Positions 9,042 to 18,163 of a stretch of 64,000 nt of DNA are shown piece by piece. The notes under the pieces were generated by a model. That model searched no databases. It was not told the origin of the DNA and worked only from the letters and a program-made list of their open reading frames with translations. The DNA comes from CBDATG01 sp965200145 (GTDB lineage: Bacteria > Chloroflexota > Dehalococcoidia > Lucifugimonadales > Lucifugimonadaceae). Numbering within the stretch: the stretch's first letter is position 1; each line of letters starts with the position of its first letter. The DNA lies in NCBI GenBank assembly GCA_965200145.1, contig CBDATG010000002.1, positions 434,001 through 498,000 on the forward strand, read 5' to 3'. The translations under genes were made by a program, and so were the position numbers.

Positions 9042-10124
9042 ATGCATTATCAAGACGAACGCACATCGGGTTGCAGGGTCTCAGACTCTTGGAGTTACCG
9101 CGGGCTCAAGACGGTTGTCATGGAAAACGAGCGGTTGCGCGTGATTGTGTTGGCGGACAAGGGCGCGGACATCTACTCGTTCGTTGATAAGCAGACTGAT
9201 ACGGAGTTCATGTGGCGCACGCCTTGGGGAGTGCGGGACCCGCGCAAGTTTGTGCCGTCAACCGGCTCGCCGCAGGGTATGTGGCTTGATTACTATGAAG
9301 GCGGTTGGCAGACCGCGGTGCCGCACGGCGGGTATCCCGACACGGTGTACGGGGCAGAGATGGGTCTGCACGGCGATATCAACAACCTGCCATGGGACGC
9401 GGAGGTGCTCGATGACTTTCGTGAACGCGTTGTAGTCGAGTTCAGGGCGCGCGGTGTGAGGATGCCGATCTTTGTCGAAGTGGTCATGACGCTGGAGGCA
9501 GGTTCCTCGGTGCTCACGCTCGACAAGACGGTGACTAACGAAGGCGAGGAAGATATCGAGATGGTGTGGTTGGAGCACATCGCGATAGGTCCGCCGTTCC
9601 TGTCGTCCGCTTGCGAGCTGTATGTTCCAGATTGCCGCATCTTGACGCATCCGGAGACGTTCGTGGAGTCACAGAAGTTGGCATTGGGTGCGGACACGGC
9701 TTGGCCGTATGTTCCGGCATCGGACGGTGGCGAGCTCGACTTCCGCCAAATCCCGCCAAAGTCAGACCGCTCTCTCGATATGGCATACTTCACTGGAATG
9801 GACGAAGGTTGGTACGCGGTGCACAACAAAGACACCAACGTCGGATTCGCTGTGACGTTCCCGACCGATGTGTTCCCGTACCTCTGGTACTGGCGCAATC
9901 TAGGCGGCGGCTGGGGTTACCCCTGGTATGGCAGGTGCTACAACGTTGGGCTGGAGCCGTGCACCAGTTGGGATAATCGCGGCTTGAAACACTCGATGGA
10001 GCACGGCACAGCACGGCGCATCCCGGCGGGCGAGACGGTGTACGCGCGACTTACGGCAGGATCGTTCCAGGGCGAGGGAAAGGTCGCAGGAGTGGACGAA
10101 GATGGGGCAGTGGTTTGGCGCTGA
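9042..10124 (+). CDS. DUF4432 family, aldose-1-epimerase-like protein
   Basis: A 360-residue protein from the ATG at 9042; the earlier part of the open frame overlaps the dehydrogenase and was discarded. It carries the galactose-mutarotase-like fold pattern of DUF4432: ADKGADIYSFVDK, GPPFLSSACELYVPDC and an aromatic C-terminal third (LWYWRNLGGGWGYPWY). Members are thought to bind or epimerise sugars. No reaction is established that I can name. It lies directly after the alcohol dehydrogenase and before the aldo/keto reductase, which fits carbohydrate metabolism. Confidence 0.8.
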   Translation: MHYQDERTSGCRVSDSWSYRGLKTVVMENERLRVIVLADKGADIYSFVDKQTDTEFMWRTPWGVRDPRKFVPSTGSPQGMWLDYYEGGWQTAVPHGGYPDTVYGAEMGLHGDINNLPWDAEVLDDFRERVVVEFRARGVRMPIFVEVVMTLEAGSSVLTLDKTVTNEGEEDIEMVWLEHIAIGPPFLSSACELYVPDCRILTHPETFVESQKLALGADTAWPYVPASDGGELDFRQIPPKSDRSLDMAYFTGMDEGWYAVHNKDTNVGFAVTFPTDVFPYLWYWRNLGGGWGYPWYGRCYNVGLEPCTSWDNRGLKHSMEHGTARRIPAGETVYARLTAGSFQGEGKVAGVDEDGAVVWR

Positions 10125-10174
10125 ATTACGCTTTAACTCAATTGACGCACCTAACGCGAATGGAGTAAGACACT

Positions 10175-11176
10175 ATGCGAAATAGAACTTTTGGCGATTC
10201 TGGACTGGTTTCATCGGTCATCGGGTTTGGCGGCTGGCCTATGGGACGTGGGCAGTACGGCGACTTTGATGACGATGAGGCGGTGCACGCGGCGCGGCGT
10301 TCGTTTGATAAGGGCGTTACGCTGTTTGACACTGCTGCAATCTACGGCTGGGGATATGGCGAGAAGCTGATGGGTCGTGCCATCGCTGATTTCCGCGATG
10401 AGATAGTGCTGGTCACAAAGGGCGGTCGGGAATGGCAGCGCGATAATCCTGATCGGCGTACCGCGACTGTGTCTGTCAGCGACCGCGATACGTTGCTGGC
10501 GAGCATTGACGAGAGCCTGCAAAGACTCAACACTGACAGGATCGACCTGTTCCTGATCCACTGGCCTGATCATACTCGGCCGTTTGAAGAGCCGATGCTT
10601 GCGCTTGAACATGCCAAGTCTCAAGGTAAAGTACTGCATACGGGAGTGTCCAACTTCAGCCCCGACATGATGCAGGCATGTCGCGAGTTCAGCCCGATCG
10701 TGACGAACCAGATCGGTTATCACATCTTTGACCGCCGGCCCGAGGCGGAGGTGGTGCCGTTCATTGCTGACAACGATATGGGCATCATGGCGTACGGTTC
10801 GCTTGCACATGGCTTGTTGACCGGGACTTGGAGTGCGGCGCAGTCGTTTGGGGATGCGGATTGGCGTGCGAACGGTGCGAACTTCGGCTTGGCATCCTTC
10901 GGACAGGATAACCTTGCAGCTAACATCGCCGTCGTGGACAAGTTGAAAGACATCGCGGCAACAAATGGCAAGACCGTCGCGCAACTGGCGATTGCTTGGG
11001 TGCTAGCGAACACTGCGGTTACGGTTGCATTGTGCGGCATGGTCAAGACCTCGGAAGTGGACGAGAATGTTGGCGGAGACTGGGAGATGCCTGCGGAAGT
11101 GAAGCAGCAGATTGATGACCTGGTGTTGAACGAGGGAGCGGGCGTTGGAATGCCGGGCATGGCGATTGCAACGTAG
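10175..11176 (+). CDS. Aldo/keto reductase
   Basis: A 333-residue TIM-barrel NAD(P)H-dependent reductase. The catalytic tetrad is visible as D52 and Y57 (FDTAAIYGWG), K82 (VTKGG) and a His in LFLIHWPDH. The C-terminal cofactor-binding half includes GVSNFS and AIAWVLAN. The ATG at 10175 is preceded by GGAG about 10 bases upstream. It is the third gene in the plus-strand enzyme run 7988-12031. The carbonyl substrate cannot be deduced. Confidence 0.93.
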   Translation: MRNRTFGDSGLVSSVIGFGGWPMGRGQYGDFDDDEAVHAARRSFDKGVTLFDTAAIYGWGYGEKLMGRAIADFRDEIVLVTKGGREWQRDNPDRRTATVSVSDRDTLLASIDESLQRLNTDRIDLFLIHWPDHTRPFEEPMLALEHAKSQGKVLHTGVSNFSPDMMQACREFSPIVTNQIGYHIFDRRPEAEVVPFIADNDMGIMAYGSLAHGLLTGTWSAAQSFGDADWRANGANFGLASFGQDNLAANIAVVDKLKDIAATNGKTVAQLAIAWVLANTAVTVALCGMVKTSEVDENVGGDWEMPAEVKQQIDDLVLNEGAGVGMPGMAIAT

Positions 11177-11251
11177 ATAGTTGCTAGCGAACTAATGGGA
11201 CGCGCCCGCGTTCTCGCGACCGCGACGTAATCGCCTTCAAGAAGCAATGCC

Positions 11252-12031
11252 ATGCTGATCATTGACACGCACTGCCATGCGGGGCGCAACTGGTTCGAGC
11301 CGATCGAGGCGCTGGAGTTCCAGATGGAGCAGAATGGCGTGGACGGTGCGGTGCTGATTCAGCATGGCGGGACTTATCAGAACGGATACCTACTTCTCAG
11401 GGCAGCCAAGCGGCCGGAAAAGTTCAAAGTCGCGGTGTTGATTGATCCGGAATCGGACGATCCCATCGGTGACTTAAGACGATGCGCGGAGCGCGGAGCG
11501 GCGGGTGTGCGCCTTGCACCAGATGCCAAGTTCTCCAACGCCAGCAGGCAGGGAATGTGGCATTACGCGGGCCAGCTAGGTCTGGTAGTAACGAGCCTTG
11601 GCGATGCGCGACGGTTTGCCGCACCGGAGTTTGCGCGGCTGCTTGACGAATGTCCTGATACGTCTGTTGTGATTGAGCATCTGGCGGGTGTGGGTATCAC
11701 TGAACCGCCTTACACTGACTATGAGACGGCGTTGAAGCTGGCGTGGCGCGAGAACGTTTACATCAAGGTGCCGGGACTGGGCGAGATTTGCCCGCGGCCG
11801 CCGAGATTGTCTCCGGAGTTCAATTTCGACGATGTGCCGCCGTTGTTTGAGATGGCAAAGGATGCGTTCGGAGTAAGACGCATGATGTGGGGCAGCGACT
11901 GGCCGCCTAGTGCAGGCCGCGAGGGATACGCCAACACGCTAGCAGGCGTGATGCAACATCCGGCATTCGCCGCCGAGGGCGAGCTGGAGCAGGTAATGGG
12001 GCTGACGGCTAAGCGCGTGTGGGGGTTTTAG
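11252..12031 (+). CDS. Amidohydrolase-2 family metal-dependent hydrolase
   Basis: A 259-residue TIM-barrel protein of the Amidohydro_2 type (relatives are lactonases and decarboxylases of the ACMSD group). The N-terminal metal motif is IIDTHCHAG (HxH). The C-terminal motif is WGSDWP, with the conserved Asp. It likely hydrolyses a lactone or decarboxylates a small acid in the same catabolic run as the upstream genes. The 3' end overlaps the convergent lipoprotein gene by 4 bp. Two decayed copies of its 3' end lie at 13441-13560 and 14321-14343. Confidence 0.88.
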   Translation: MLIIDTHCHAGRNWFEPIEALEFQMEQNGVDGAVLIQHGGTYQNGYLLLRAAKRPEKFKVAVLIDPESDDPIGDLRRCAERGAAGVRLAPDAKFSNASRQGMWHYAGQLGLVVTSLGDARRFAAPEFARLLDECPDTSVVIEHLAGVGITEPPYTDYETALKLAWRENVYIKVPGLGEICPRPPRLSPEFNFDDVPPLFEMAKDAFGVRRMMWGSDWPPSAGREGYANTLAGVMQHPAFAAEGELEQVMGLTAKRVWGF

Positions 12032-13026
12032 GAACTCTTGTGCAATCCGCAAATGCCGCCGATGAACCCGCCGAGGACCGCGCGTGAATAAAGTCCACGG
12101 AGAATTGACTGCGTATCCAATCTGAGATCCTGATAGGCACTAGTCCAAACAAGCCAGGGGTGGTTGAGTTCAGGAAAGTCCCAATCTGGGGGGTCGAAGA
12201 TGGGAGTGACTTCCCCATACCCAACTTGATCGTAGTCAAGATGGACGCGTACTCTCTCGGTGGGACCCTCGTTTGGTGGGAACTCACCGTACACATTGAT
12301 CACAGTCTTGAAAACGTTCATGCGCGCTTCATGGAGGGATGCCAACTCAGTCGGAGGCGTCACTGCTTCGTATCTGGCTAATTCACTCCGAAACCTAGAA
12401 ATTAACTCACCGTAGGTGGCGTAGTCTCCTTCGCCATCCAACACATCTTCGGCACACCAACGGGCGTACTCTTCGACGCTACGTTTCTCGTCTGGCGACA
12501 AGGTCGGTTGCGCTTTGCGGATCTCATCTTCCGAACCGATACATCCTCGCGTCAGTAACAGCTCTCGGGTCATGGCACTTAGGGTGTACTGCGACTCATT
12601 GTAGGCCTGCCATACTGATGCGAGTTCGGGCTGGAATAAATCAATGAACACGCCAAACGTTGGAGCGCTATCGGGAGAGTTTTGAGATAGCACTTCGATC
12701 TGCTTATCTATCAGTCTGAGCCTGGCGCGATGCACCTCGGCGACCTCAGCAGGTGGAGACATCATTTCGAACCGTTCCGCCATGTTTCTCAAGGCACCAA
12801 CAGCCTCGAAATTCGTGGCATAATCCCCTCGTGGATCGGTCCTGTAAGCCACGCACTGCTCCACGTAGTCGTTCAAAGTCAATTCGGCAGGTGCATCTTG
12901 GACCGATGACGATGAACTCGCCCCGCCACGATCCGGATCGTTGCCAGAGATGTCAATTGAGATCGCTCCGCAACCTATTAGCCCAATTGATAGCGACGCG
13001 AATAAGAGCGTGAGAGCAAGTCTCAT
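12028..13026 (-). CDS. Secreted lipoprotein, family B, with two repeated domains
   Basis: Taken from the ATG at 13026 (332 residues), which starts a clear lipoprotein signal with lipobox G-L-I-G-C. The frame is open to a TTG at 13089 that has AGGAGG just upstream, so a longer start is possible. The mature part holds the same unit twice: a D/E-Y-V/A-x2-C start, a GDYAT stretch, a PP-(A/T)-E-(V/L) turn, and a basic helix. Single copies of the unit form the lipoproteins at 13649 and 16462. The function is unknown; an envelope location is inferred. Confidence 0.82.
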   Translation of the reverse strand: MRLALTLLFASLSIGLIGCGAISIDISGNDPDRGGASSSSSVQDAPAELTLNDYVEQCVAYRTDPRGDYATNFEAVGALRNMAERFEMMSPPAEVAEVHRARLRLIDKQIEVLSQNSPDSAPTFGVFIDLFQPELASVWQAYNESQYTLSAMTRELLLTRGCIGSEDEIRKAQPTLSPDEKRSVEEYARWCAEDVLDGEGDYATYGELISRFRSELARYEAVTPPTELASLHEARMNVFKTVINVYGEFPPNEGPTERVRVHLDYDQVGYGEVTPIFDPPDWDFPELNHPWLVWTSAYQDLRLDTQSILRGLYSRAVLGGFIGGICGLHKSS

Positions 13027-13440
13027 GGGTGTGGCGTACAACCGGGTCCATGATCTTTGCGTGAGCAGATCCTCCTTGAACAAACACAACCTCCTGCTGG
13101 TCTGATGGGTTTACGAACCTCGTCGCGATGCGATTCCACGGAGACTCTTCACCTGTCCCAGGTGGGCGATTGGTTCGGTTCCCGCGACAACCTATTCTAA
13201 TCATTTGACGAATTTTGTGACGGTTACTTGCTCTTCACGAGACAACGACTAGATTGCGATTGACAGGCATCAGGTGCCATGCGCGACGAGGCAACGGCTA
13301 GAAGAGATGTATGCAACGTCCGCAGGTTGGTTAACGGCCGATACGAAAGATAACAATGGGACGACGCGATGTCGTACTTCGTTGGCGAGTGTTGCGCCCT
13401 GCCACCGGCATTGCCGCCGGGCTACAAGTTCAAGTATGTA

Positions 13441-13560
13441 CTGCCGAGCGCGGGCCGCGAAGGTTACGCGGACACTCTGGGAGGCATGATGCAACGTCCC
13501 GCATTTGCTGGCGATAGCGAGCCGGAGCAGGTGATCGGGCTGACGGCGAAGCGTTTTTGG
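13441..13560 (+). pseudogene. Decayed copy of the amidohydrolase 3' end
   Basis: The plus strand encodes PSAGREGYADTLGGMMQ and then a stretch ending VIGLTAKR. This matches the C-terminal 38 or so residues of the amidohydrolase at 11252-12031 (PSAGREGYANTLAGVMQ ... VMGLTAKR). The metal site and the rest of the gene are missing. It lies just before the minus-strand lipoprotein at 13649, as the intact gene lies just before the lipoprotein at 12028. This points to an old tandem duplication of an [amidohydrolase end + lipoprotein] unit. About 400 bp upstream (13027-13440) I see nothing convincing. Confidence 0.8.
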
Positions 13561-13648
13561 TCGAGTAGGCTCGCACTGGTATACCCTGAGAGCGTCGACT
13601 TTCCACGAATGAGTTGATCCTCGTTGAGTTGAAGGTCGGTTCTCCAGG

Positions 13649-14206
13649 TCACTCGATGCATCCGTGCCGACGCAGAGTGTCTCTGATGTCAGGATCCAAA
13701 TCAAACAGGACGAAGTTTCGCTCATCGTCGGCTCTGTAAAGTTCAGATGCCTGTTGTGGAAGGAACATGTATTCATGCGGTCTCTGCGATCCGGGAAGTC
13801 GTCTCGATGCAATGATCATTGCTTCTCGGCGCTTGATATTGGCATCGTGAAACTCCCTTAGCTCTCGAGGCGGTTCGATGCCCCGGTATTTTTCTAGCCC
13901 TTCTTTAAGGTCATCAACCAAATCGAATACCGTGTCAAAATCGGATATTCGCTTAGTTGAGCAGGCTTGGGCGTACTCCTCAACGGTAAGTGGCTGATTT
14001 GCAGAAGTTGATGACCCGTCAGTCGCCGAGCCTCCGGCTGCGTCGCTGTCTCCGAATTGTCCGCATGCCCCCACCACCGAAGTCGTAACTAGAATCACGA
14101 GGATGCCTAAGAATGAAGGAAACGGCCAAGTCCGGATTCGGTCCACTGGTTTGGCACAGTTGTTGGAAGATTGAGATCCGTCGCGTGCGTGTTTCGTCTT
14201 TGTCAT
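13649..14206 (-). CDS. Secreted lipoprotein, family B
   Basis: A 185-residue lipoprotein. After a polar N-region of about 30 residues comes a hydrophobic stretch ending in lipobox V-V-G-A-C. The mature part holds one family B unit: LTVEEYAQAC, a helical segment, IEPPRELREFHDANIKRREAM and a Cys near the C-terminus (RRHGCIE). Gly/Ser/Ala spacing follows the lipidated Cys. The single copy matches half of the 12028-13026 protein. The function is unknown. It is flanked on both sides by amidohydrolase-end relics. Confidence 0.8.
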   Translation of the reverse strand: MTKTKHARDGSQSSNNCAKPVDRIRTWPFPSFLGILVILVTTSVVGACGQFGDSDAAGGSATDGSSTSANQPLTVEEYAQACSTKRISDFDTVFDLVDDLKEGLEKYRGIEPPRELREFHDANIKRREAMIIASRRLPGSQRPHEYMFLPQQASELYRADDERNFVLFDLDPDIRDTLRRHGCIE

Positions 14207-14320
14207 TGATGCCTCATCTCAGGTCGCGTTGAGTTGGTTAGTGGCATCAAGTGTAAATCGGAATACTTAGCCGTCCAACTCCGGGACCGGAGTTCGCGCG
14301 ACTAATCGATTCGTGTTACG

Positions 14321-14343
14321 GGGCTGACTGCGAAGCGCGTGTG
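14321..14343 (+). pseudogene. Very short second relic of the amidohydrolase 3' end
   Basis: 23 bp on the plus strand encode GLTAKRV and match the last codons of the amidohydrolase gene (12000-12022) with two mismatches. The segment lies at the same relative place beyond a family B lipoprotein as the longer relic at 13441-13560. By itself it is short, but position and near-identity make chance unlikely. The rest of the 213-bp gap (14207-14419) holds no recognised feature. Confidence 0.6.
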
Positions 14344-14419
14344 TGCGTCCGGTCCGAGGGGAGAGGCTCACTCGTGGCGCGTCATTACACGAACACTGTG
14401 GCCTGGCCAGTTGTGCCCG

Positions 14420-16465
14420 TTATCGCGGTCCGGGGTACGTCTCGTCGAACCAGACGTCTTTGAACCTGGACCCGCCGTACCTGCCTACTTGGTAGCCGTG
14501 GACCCATGGTTGCACGCGCACGTAGAATTTGGTCCCTGCGGACAAGCTTAGGGGCACCACCAGTGCGTTGTCCAAGAGGTGTTGCTCCAGCTGTGCGTAC
14601 AGATCCAACGCTGTCACTAGATCGGCTTCCGAGGTTGCACGCTGTGTCATCACCTTAATCTGTTCAAGCTCTTCCGATTCAGCAGATTCTCCGAACAGCT
14701 GCTGGAAGTCGATGACTGATGCCTGCGGGTGCGGGTATGTCGTCTGATGTCTGATTAGCATGAGCGGGAGTTCGTTGGTACGGCGCAATCTTTGGAATTC
14801 GCGCGTTGATGACACGAGCTCCAGACTGAAGTTCACTGGTAGTGCAACCTGCCAACCTGACGCGATTGCTACACGCTCCCTCTCACGCGCACCGGATGAA
14901 CCGAAGATCCATTGTATCTCGTCTAGAATACCTTGGTTTGACTGCTGGAACGCGTCGAACGAAGATTCCGCCGCAACTAGGTCGTACTCGATGGGGTACG
15001 ATGACTCCGAGTAACCGGGGTCGCTAGGGGGCACGATGCCTGTCGCTCGGGACCCTCCGAATGTTTCCAAGAATGAATCGGTGTCGATTGCGGCTGCTAG
15101 CGCGCGCCTAAAGTCCAGGTTGTCAAAGGGCGGGATCGACGGGTTGAAGACGATCAGCATTGTCGTTGGGTTAATACCCACCATTGCGATCCCTACGGGA
15201 AGTGAGTCACCGTCTGCCGATCCTGTGACATCCGTTGGGTTGATGCCCGCGTCGATCTCGCCGCTCTGAATCAGCAGGTCGATGCCGGCGAAGGGACCGG
15301 CATCGGAGTCATGCGCGTCATTAAGGGATTTCGCGTCAAGAATCACAGCGTCTAGCCTTGCGAGCTCACCGTGGTAGTGGTCGTTGCGTTCGATGACGTA
15401 TTGCTCATTCACCTCGTCGTAGGTTGTCAGCTTGAACGGGCCCGCGCCGATTGGCAGTGGCCCGGGATCGCGCATGGCTCCAGACAGGGAAAACACCGTT
15501 TCCGTTGCTGACACTCTTCTTGACCAGTCAATGTCCCACGCCTCAACGTTATCGCGCTTGAGCACTGCGGCGGCAGGATGTGCAAGGAGAGCTCCAATGT
15601 CGGAACGCGGCATTGCGAGTTCGACGGTCAGGGTTCGCTCGTCCACCGCCTCAACGCCTGCGAGTTCGGTTGCGTCACCCGCCAATATTTCTTGCGCCCC
15701 GAGAATTGGAGCGAGGACCCATTCGGCTTGAGTCGCGACCTCGACCCGAGCGGCCGTACGCAACGCGCGCTCCCAACTCCACTTGAAATCGGATGCTGTC
15801 AGCGGCGACCCATCGCTGAACTTCAATCCGGGTCTAAGTATGAATGTGTGAACGCTACCTCCAGATGAAACGGTGTGGCTCGTTGCCATGTCCAACTGGA
15901 CCGGGTTCGATTCGTCGGGGGTGAATGTTGTCAATCCTGCGAAAATCTCGTACTGCAATTCGCTTGACCAGCCATAATCGGCGAACACTGGATCGGGGAC
16001 GATGATGTTGGATATGGGCACCCTGAAAACCTTTCGCTCGCGAAGAGGATCGGGGTCTGGAGTCGCAGTCGGCTGGGCCGTTGGCGTGGCACGCAGTGCC
16101 TCGAAGGTCGGGTTTGGGGTAACCGTGGCGATTAGGCTGGGCCGCGTTGGGCTGGGTGTGATCGGGATTTCAGTCGGTGGAGGGGATGAGGTCGGAACGG
16201 GCGTGCTTGTCGCGGGTAGGCTTGTTATCGCTGTCGTGGTGACCGATTCAGTTGGAGTTGCGGTCGGGCGCGTTTCGACGACGATATCTTCGGGTTGGAT
16301 GCGTGGAGTCGCCGTGGGCGCGGAGGATTGGCATGCAGCTAGTGCTAGGAGAACCAACAGGGTGGCACACAACGTTAAGCGGACTCTTGGCGCACAGATG
16401 GGTGCGATGGCACTAGAAGTCAATGTCCGCCAGCGAACCCTCTGGGTTGTCCGGACCTCACTCAT
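14420..16465 (-). CDS. ABC transporter solute-binding lipoprotein (family 5, peptide type)
   Basis: A 681-residue protein. The signal peptide ends in lipobox A-L-A-A-C. A Pro/Thr/Ser linker of about 90 residues separates the lipid anchor from an SBP_bac_5 domain: FRVPISNIIVPDP, FSDGSPLTASDFKWSWERAL, GAGPFKLTTYDE and DFRRALAAAID. The family delivers oligopeptides, nickel or related solutes to ABC permeases, and no permease genes are adjacent. Its ATG overlaps the stop of the upstream lipoprotein gene (ATGA, 16462-16465), so the two are co-translated. Ligand unknown. Confidence 0.88.
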   Translation of the reverse strand: MSEVRTTQRVRWRTLTSSAIAPICAPRVRLTLCATLLVLLALAACQSSAPTATPRIQPEDIVVETRPTATPTESVTTTAITSLPATSTPVPTSSPPPTEIPITPSPTRPSLIATVTPNPTFEALRATPTAQPTATPDPDPLRERKVFRVPISNIIVPDPVFADYGWSSELQYEIFAGLTTFTPDESNPVQLDMATSHTVSSGGSVHTFILRPGLKFSDGSPLTASDFKWSWERALRTAARVEVATQAEWVLAPILGAQEILAGDATELAGVEAVDERTLTVELAMPRSDIGALLAHPAAAVLKRDNVEAWDIDWSRRVSATETVFSLSGAMRDPGPLPIGAGPFKLTTYDEVNEQYVIERNDHYHGELARLDAVILDAKSLNDAHDSDAGPFAGIDLLIQSGEIDAGINPTDVTGSADGDSLPVGIAMVGINPTTMLIVFNPSIPPFDNLDFRRALAAAIDTDSFLETFGGSRATGIVPPSDPGYSESSYPIEYDLVAAESSFDAFQQSNQGILDEIQWIFGSSGARERERVAIASGWQVALPVNFSLELVSSTREFQRLRRTNELPLMLIRHQTTYPHPQASVIDFQQLFGESAESEELEQIKVMTQRATSEADLVTALDLYAQLEQHLLDNALVVPLSLSAGTKFYVRVQPWVHGYQVGRYGGSRFKDVWFDETYPGPR

Positions 16466-17028
16466 CGGACGCAGTCGCCAGCTTTCAATGTATCGATGAC
16501 GTCAGGGTCGATTCCTCTTTGCACTTCGATGAGTCGGTTCGCCACAAAAGCAAAGTCCGCTGCTCCCTCATCAGCCATGTGAATCGTGTCGTACGGATCG
16601 CCTTCACGCGGATAACGGCTGAACATTTCAACCATCAATTCGGTAATTTGCGTTCGTAGTTCGTGAAACTCCATAAGTTCAGCGACGGGCGTCGCAAGCT
16701 GATACGCTTTCAGACCGTGTTCAATGGCATCGATCATCTCGCCATGGGTCCGATAGTCAACGGCTTCGACTCTCAACCGGCCACACCACTCGGCGTAGTC
16801 AGCTAGGCTATCGAAAGACCTTTGAGTAGGCTCGGCCATAGGTTCCGATTCGTTTCCGATCAGCGTGCACGATGCAACTGCTAGCGTGGACGCGGACCCT
16901 AGTAGACACATCATCGCCCGAACAAGGTTCAAACCAACCAACGAAGTTAGGTCAGCGGTGGCTTGACGCAATTCTGATGTCACGCCGTGCACATCATCGC
17001 CTTGCTTAGCGTTTTTGTTCAATTTCAT
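16462..17028 (-). CDS. Secreted lipoprotein, family B
   Basis: 188 residues from the ATG at 17028. The hydrophobic signal lies at residues 39-54 with lipobox A-V-A-S-C (C54), so the N-region is unusually long. A start at the Met-Met pair (39-40) is possible. The mature part holds one family B unit: SLADYAEWCGRL, DYRTHGEMIDA, ATPVAELMEFHELRTQ and a terminal Cys. It overlaps the solute-binding protein gene by 4 bp. The pairing may mean that family B proteins assist substrate capture, which is speculation. Confidence 0.78.
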   Translation of the reverse strand: MKLNKNAKQGDDVHGVTSELRQATADLTSLVGLNLVRAMMCLLGSASTLAVASCTLIGNESEPMAEPTQRSFDSLADYAEWCGRLRVEAVDYRTHGEMIDAIEHGLKAYQLATPVAELMEFHELRTQITELMVEMFSRYPREGDPYDTIHMADEGAADFAFVANRLIEVQRGIDPDVIDTLKAGDCVR

Positions 17029-17056
17029 TGGATGTCATCTGTGAGTGCATGTCTAC

Positions 17057-18037
17057 TCAAATCCCCGCGCGTGCCTTGCCTATCACATCTGGGTTTATCA
17101 GGTTCTCTGGCTTTTTGCCGCTCAGGACTCTGACTGCTTCTTCTGCTGTGCGGCGTTCTAGCTCTGCTGTTGATGCTTGGGAGAAGAATGCGGTGTGCGG
17201 CGTGATGATGACGTTTTCTGCCGCTAGTAGCGGGTGGCCCGTCGGTGGCGGTGCGGGTTCTAGGACATCTAGTCCTGCTCCTGCTATGTGGCCTGTTGCT
17301 AGAGCTCGTGCCAGGGCTTGCTCTTGTATGATGCCGCCTCTGGCGCAGTTGACGATGATGGAGCCTTGTTTCATGGTTGCGAGCTCTTTTGTGCCGATCA
17401 TGCCTTCGGTTTCTGGCGTTAGGGGAGTGTGCACGCTGATGAAGTCTGACCGTGCCAGCACTGCGTCAAAGGTGAGTATGTCGGTGCCATCGATGTTCTG
17501 TCCGGGTTCCAGCATCGGGTCGTATGCGATATTGGCCATTCCGAATCCGTGGGCTTTGGTAGCTAGCGCCCTGCCTATCCTGCCGTAGCCGAGGATTCCC
17601 AGGGTTGCGCCTCGTGTGCGATGCATTGGCTGGTCCAGGACTACATCTGACCATCCGCCAGACTTGACGGCGCGATCGTGCGGGACGAATCGGCGATTGA
17701 GGGCGATGATCATGCCGAGGGCGTGATCGGTTACTTCGTCGATGCAGTAGTCCGGGATGTTCGTGACTACGATGCCTAACTCGGTTGCACGCCGTATGTC
17801 TATGTTGTCTACTCCGATGCCGTATCGCGATGCGACCTTGCATTTTGTTGCGGCTTCCAACACCTTCGCTGTCACCTGTGCGAAGCAGAACATAATGACG
17901 TCGGCATCCACTGCGAGCGCGGCGAGTGTGGTTTCGTCGCCGTTCGGTGCGACAACGGGTTCAACGCCGGCGGCACGCAACACCTCCGACTCGATATCGA
18001 TGTTGGGCCAGACGTAATCGGTGATAAGGGCTTTCAT
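17057..18037 (-). CDS. D-isomer-specific 2-hydroxyacid dehydrogenase
   Basis: 326 residues from the ATG at 18037; the extra 15 codons upstream do not resemble the family. The NAD-binding motif is LGILGYGRIGRAL. Catalytic segments are NCARGGIIQE (Arg), the LEPAPP region (Glu) and ITPHTAF (His). The N-terminal substrate domain resembles phosphoglycerate/hydroxypyruvate dehydrogenases. No ACT domain is present, which argues against a regulated serine-pathway SerA. It reduces a 2-oxoacid or oxidises a 2-hydroxyacid; the exact substrate is unclear. It lies 126 bp downstream of the corrinoid operon on the same strand. Confidence 0.92.
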   Translation of the reverse strand: MKALITDYVWPNIDIESEVLRAAGVEPVVAPNGDETTLAALAVDADVIMFCFAQVTAKVLEAATKCKVASRYGIGVDNIDIRRATELGIVVTNIPDYCIDEVTDHALGMIIALNRRFVPHDRAVKSGGWSDVVLDQPMHRTRGATLGILGYGRIGRALATKAHGFGMANIAYDPMLEPGQNIDGTDILTFDAVLARSDFISVHTPLTPETEGMIGTKELATMKQGSIIVNCARGGIIQEQALARALATGHIAGAGLDVLEPAPPPTGHPLLAAENVIITPHTAFFSQASTAELERRTAEEAVRVLSGKKPENLINPDVIGKARAGI

Positions 18038-18163
18038 GGTTGCTCGTGTCGGGTCTGTGTTGCAGTAATCGGCGTTCCACACGGCACGCGTGGGAACTTA
18101 CGCTAACGACTCTAACCGCGTCTTTGGATAGGGGCGCGGCTCGTTCACGGGATGCAGTTCGTG

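Noticed and set aside
16002..16499. Plus-strand 165-aa Gly/Val-rich ORF
   Set aside because: It is the complement of the Pro/Thr linker and signal peptide of the minus-strand binding protein.
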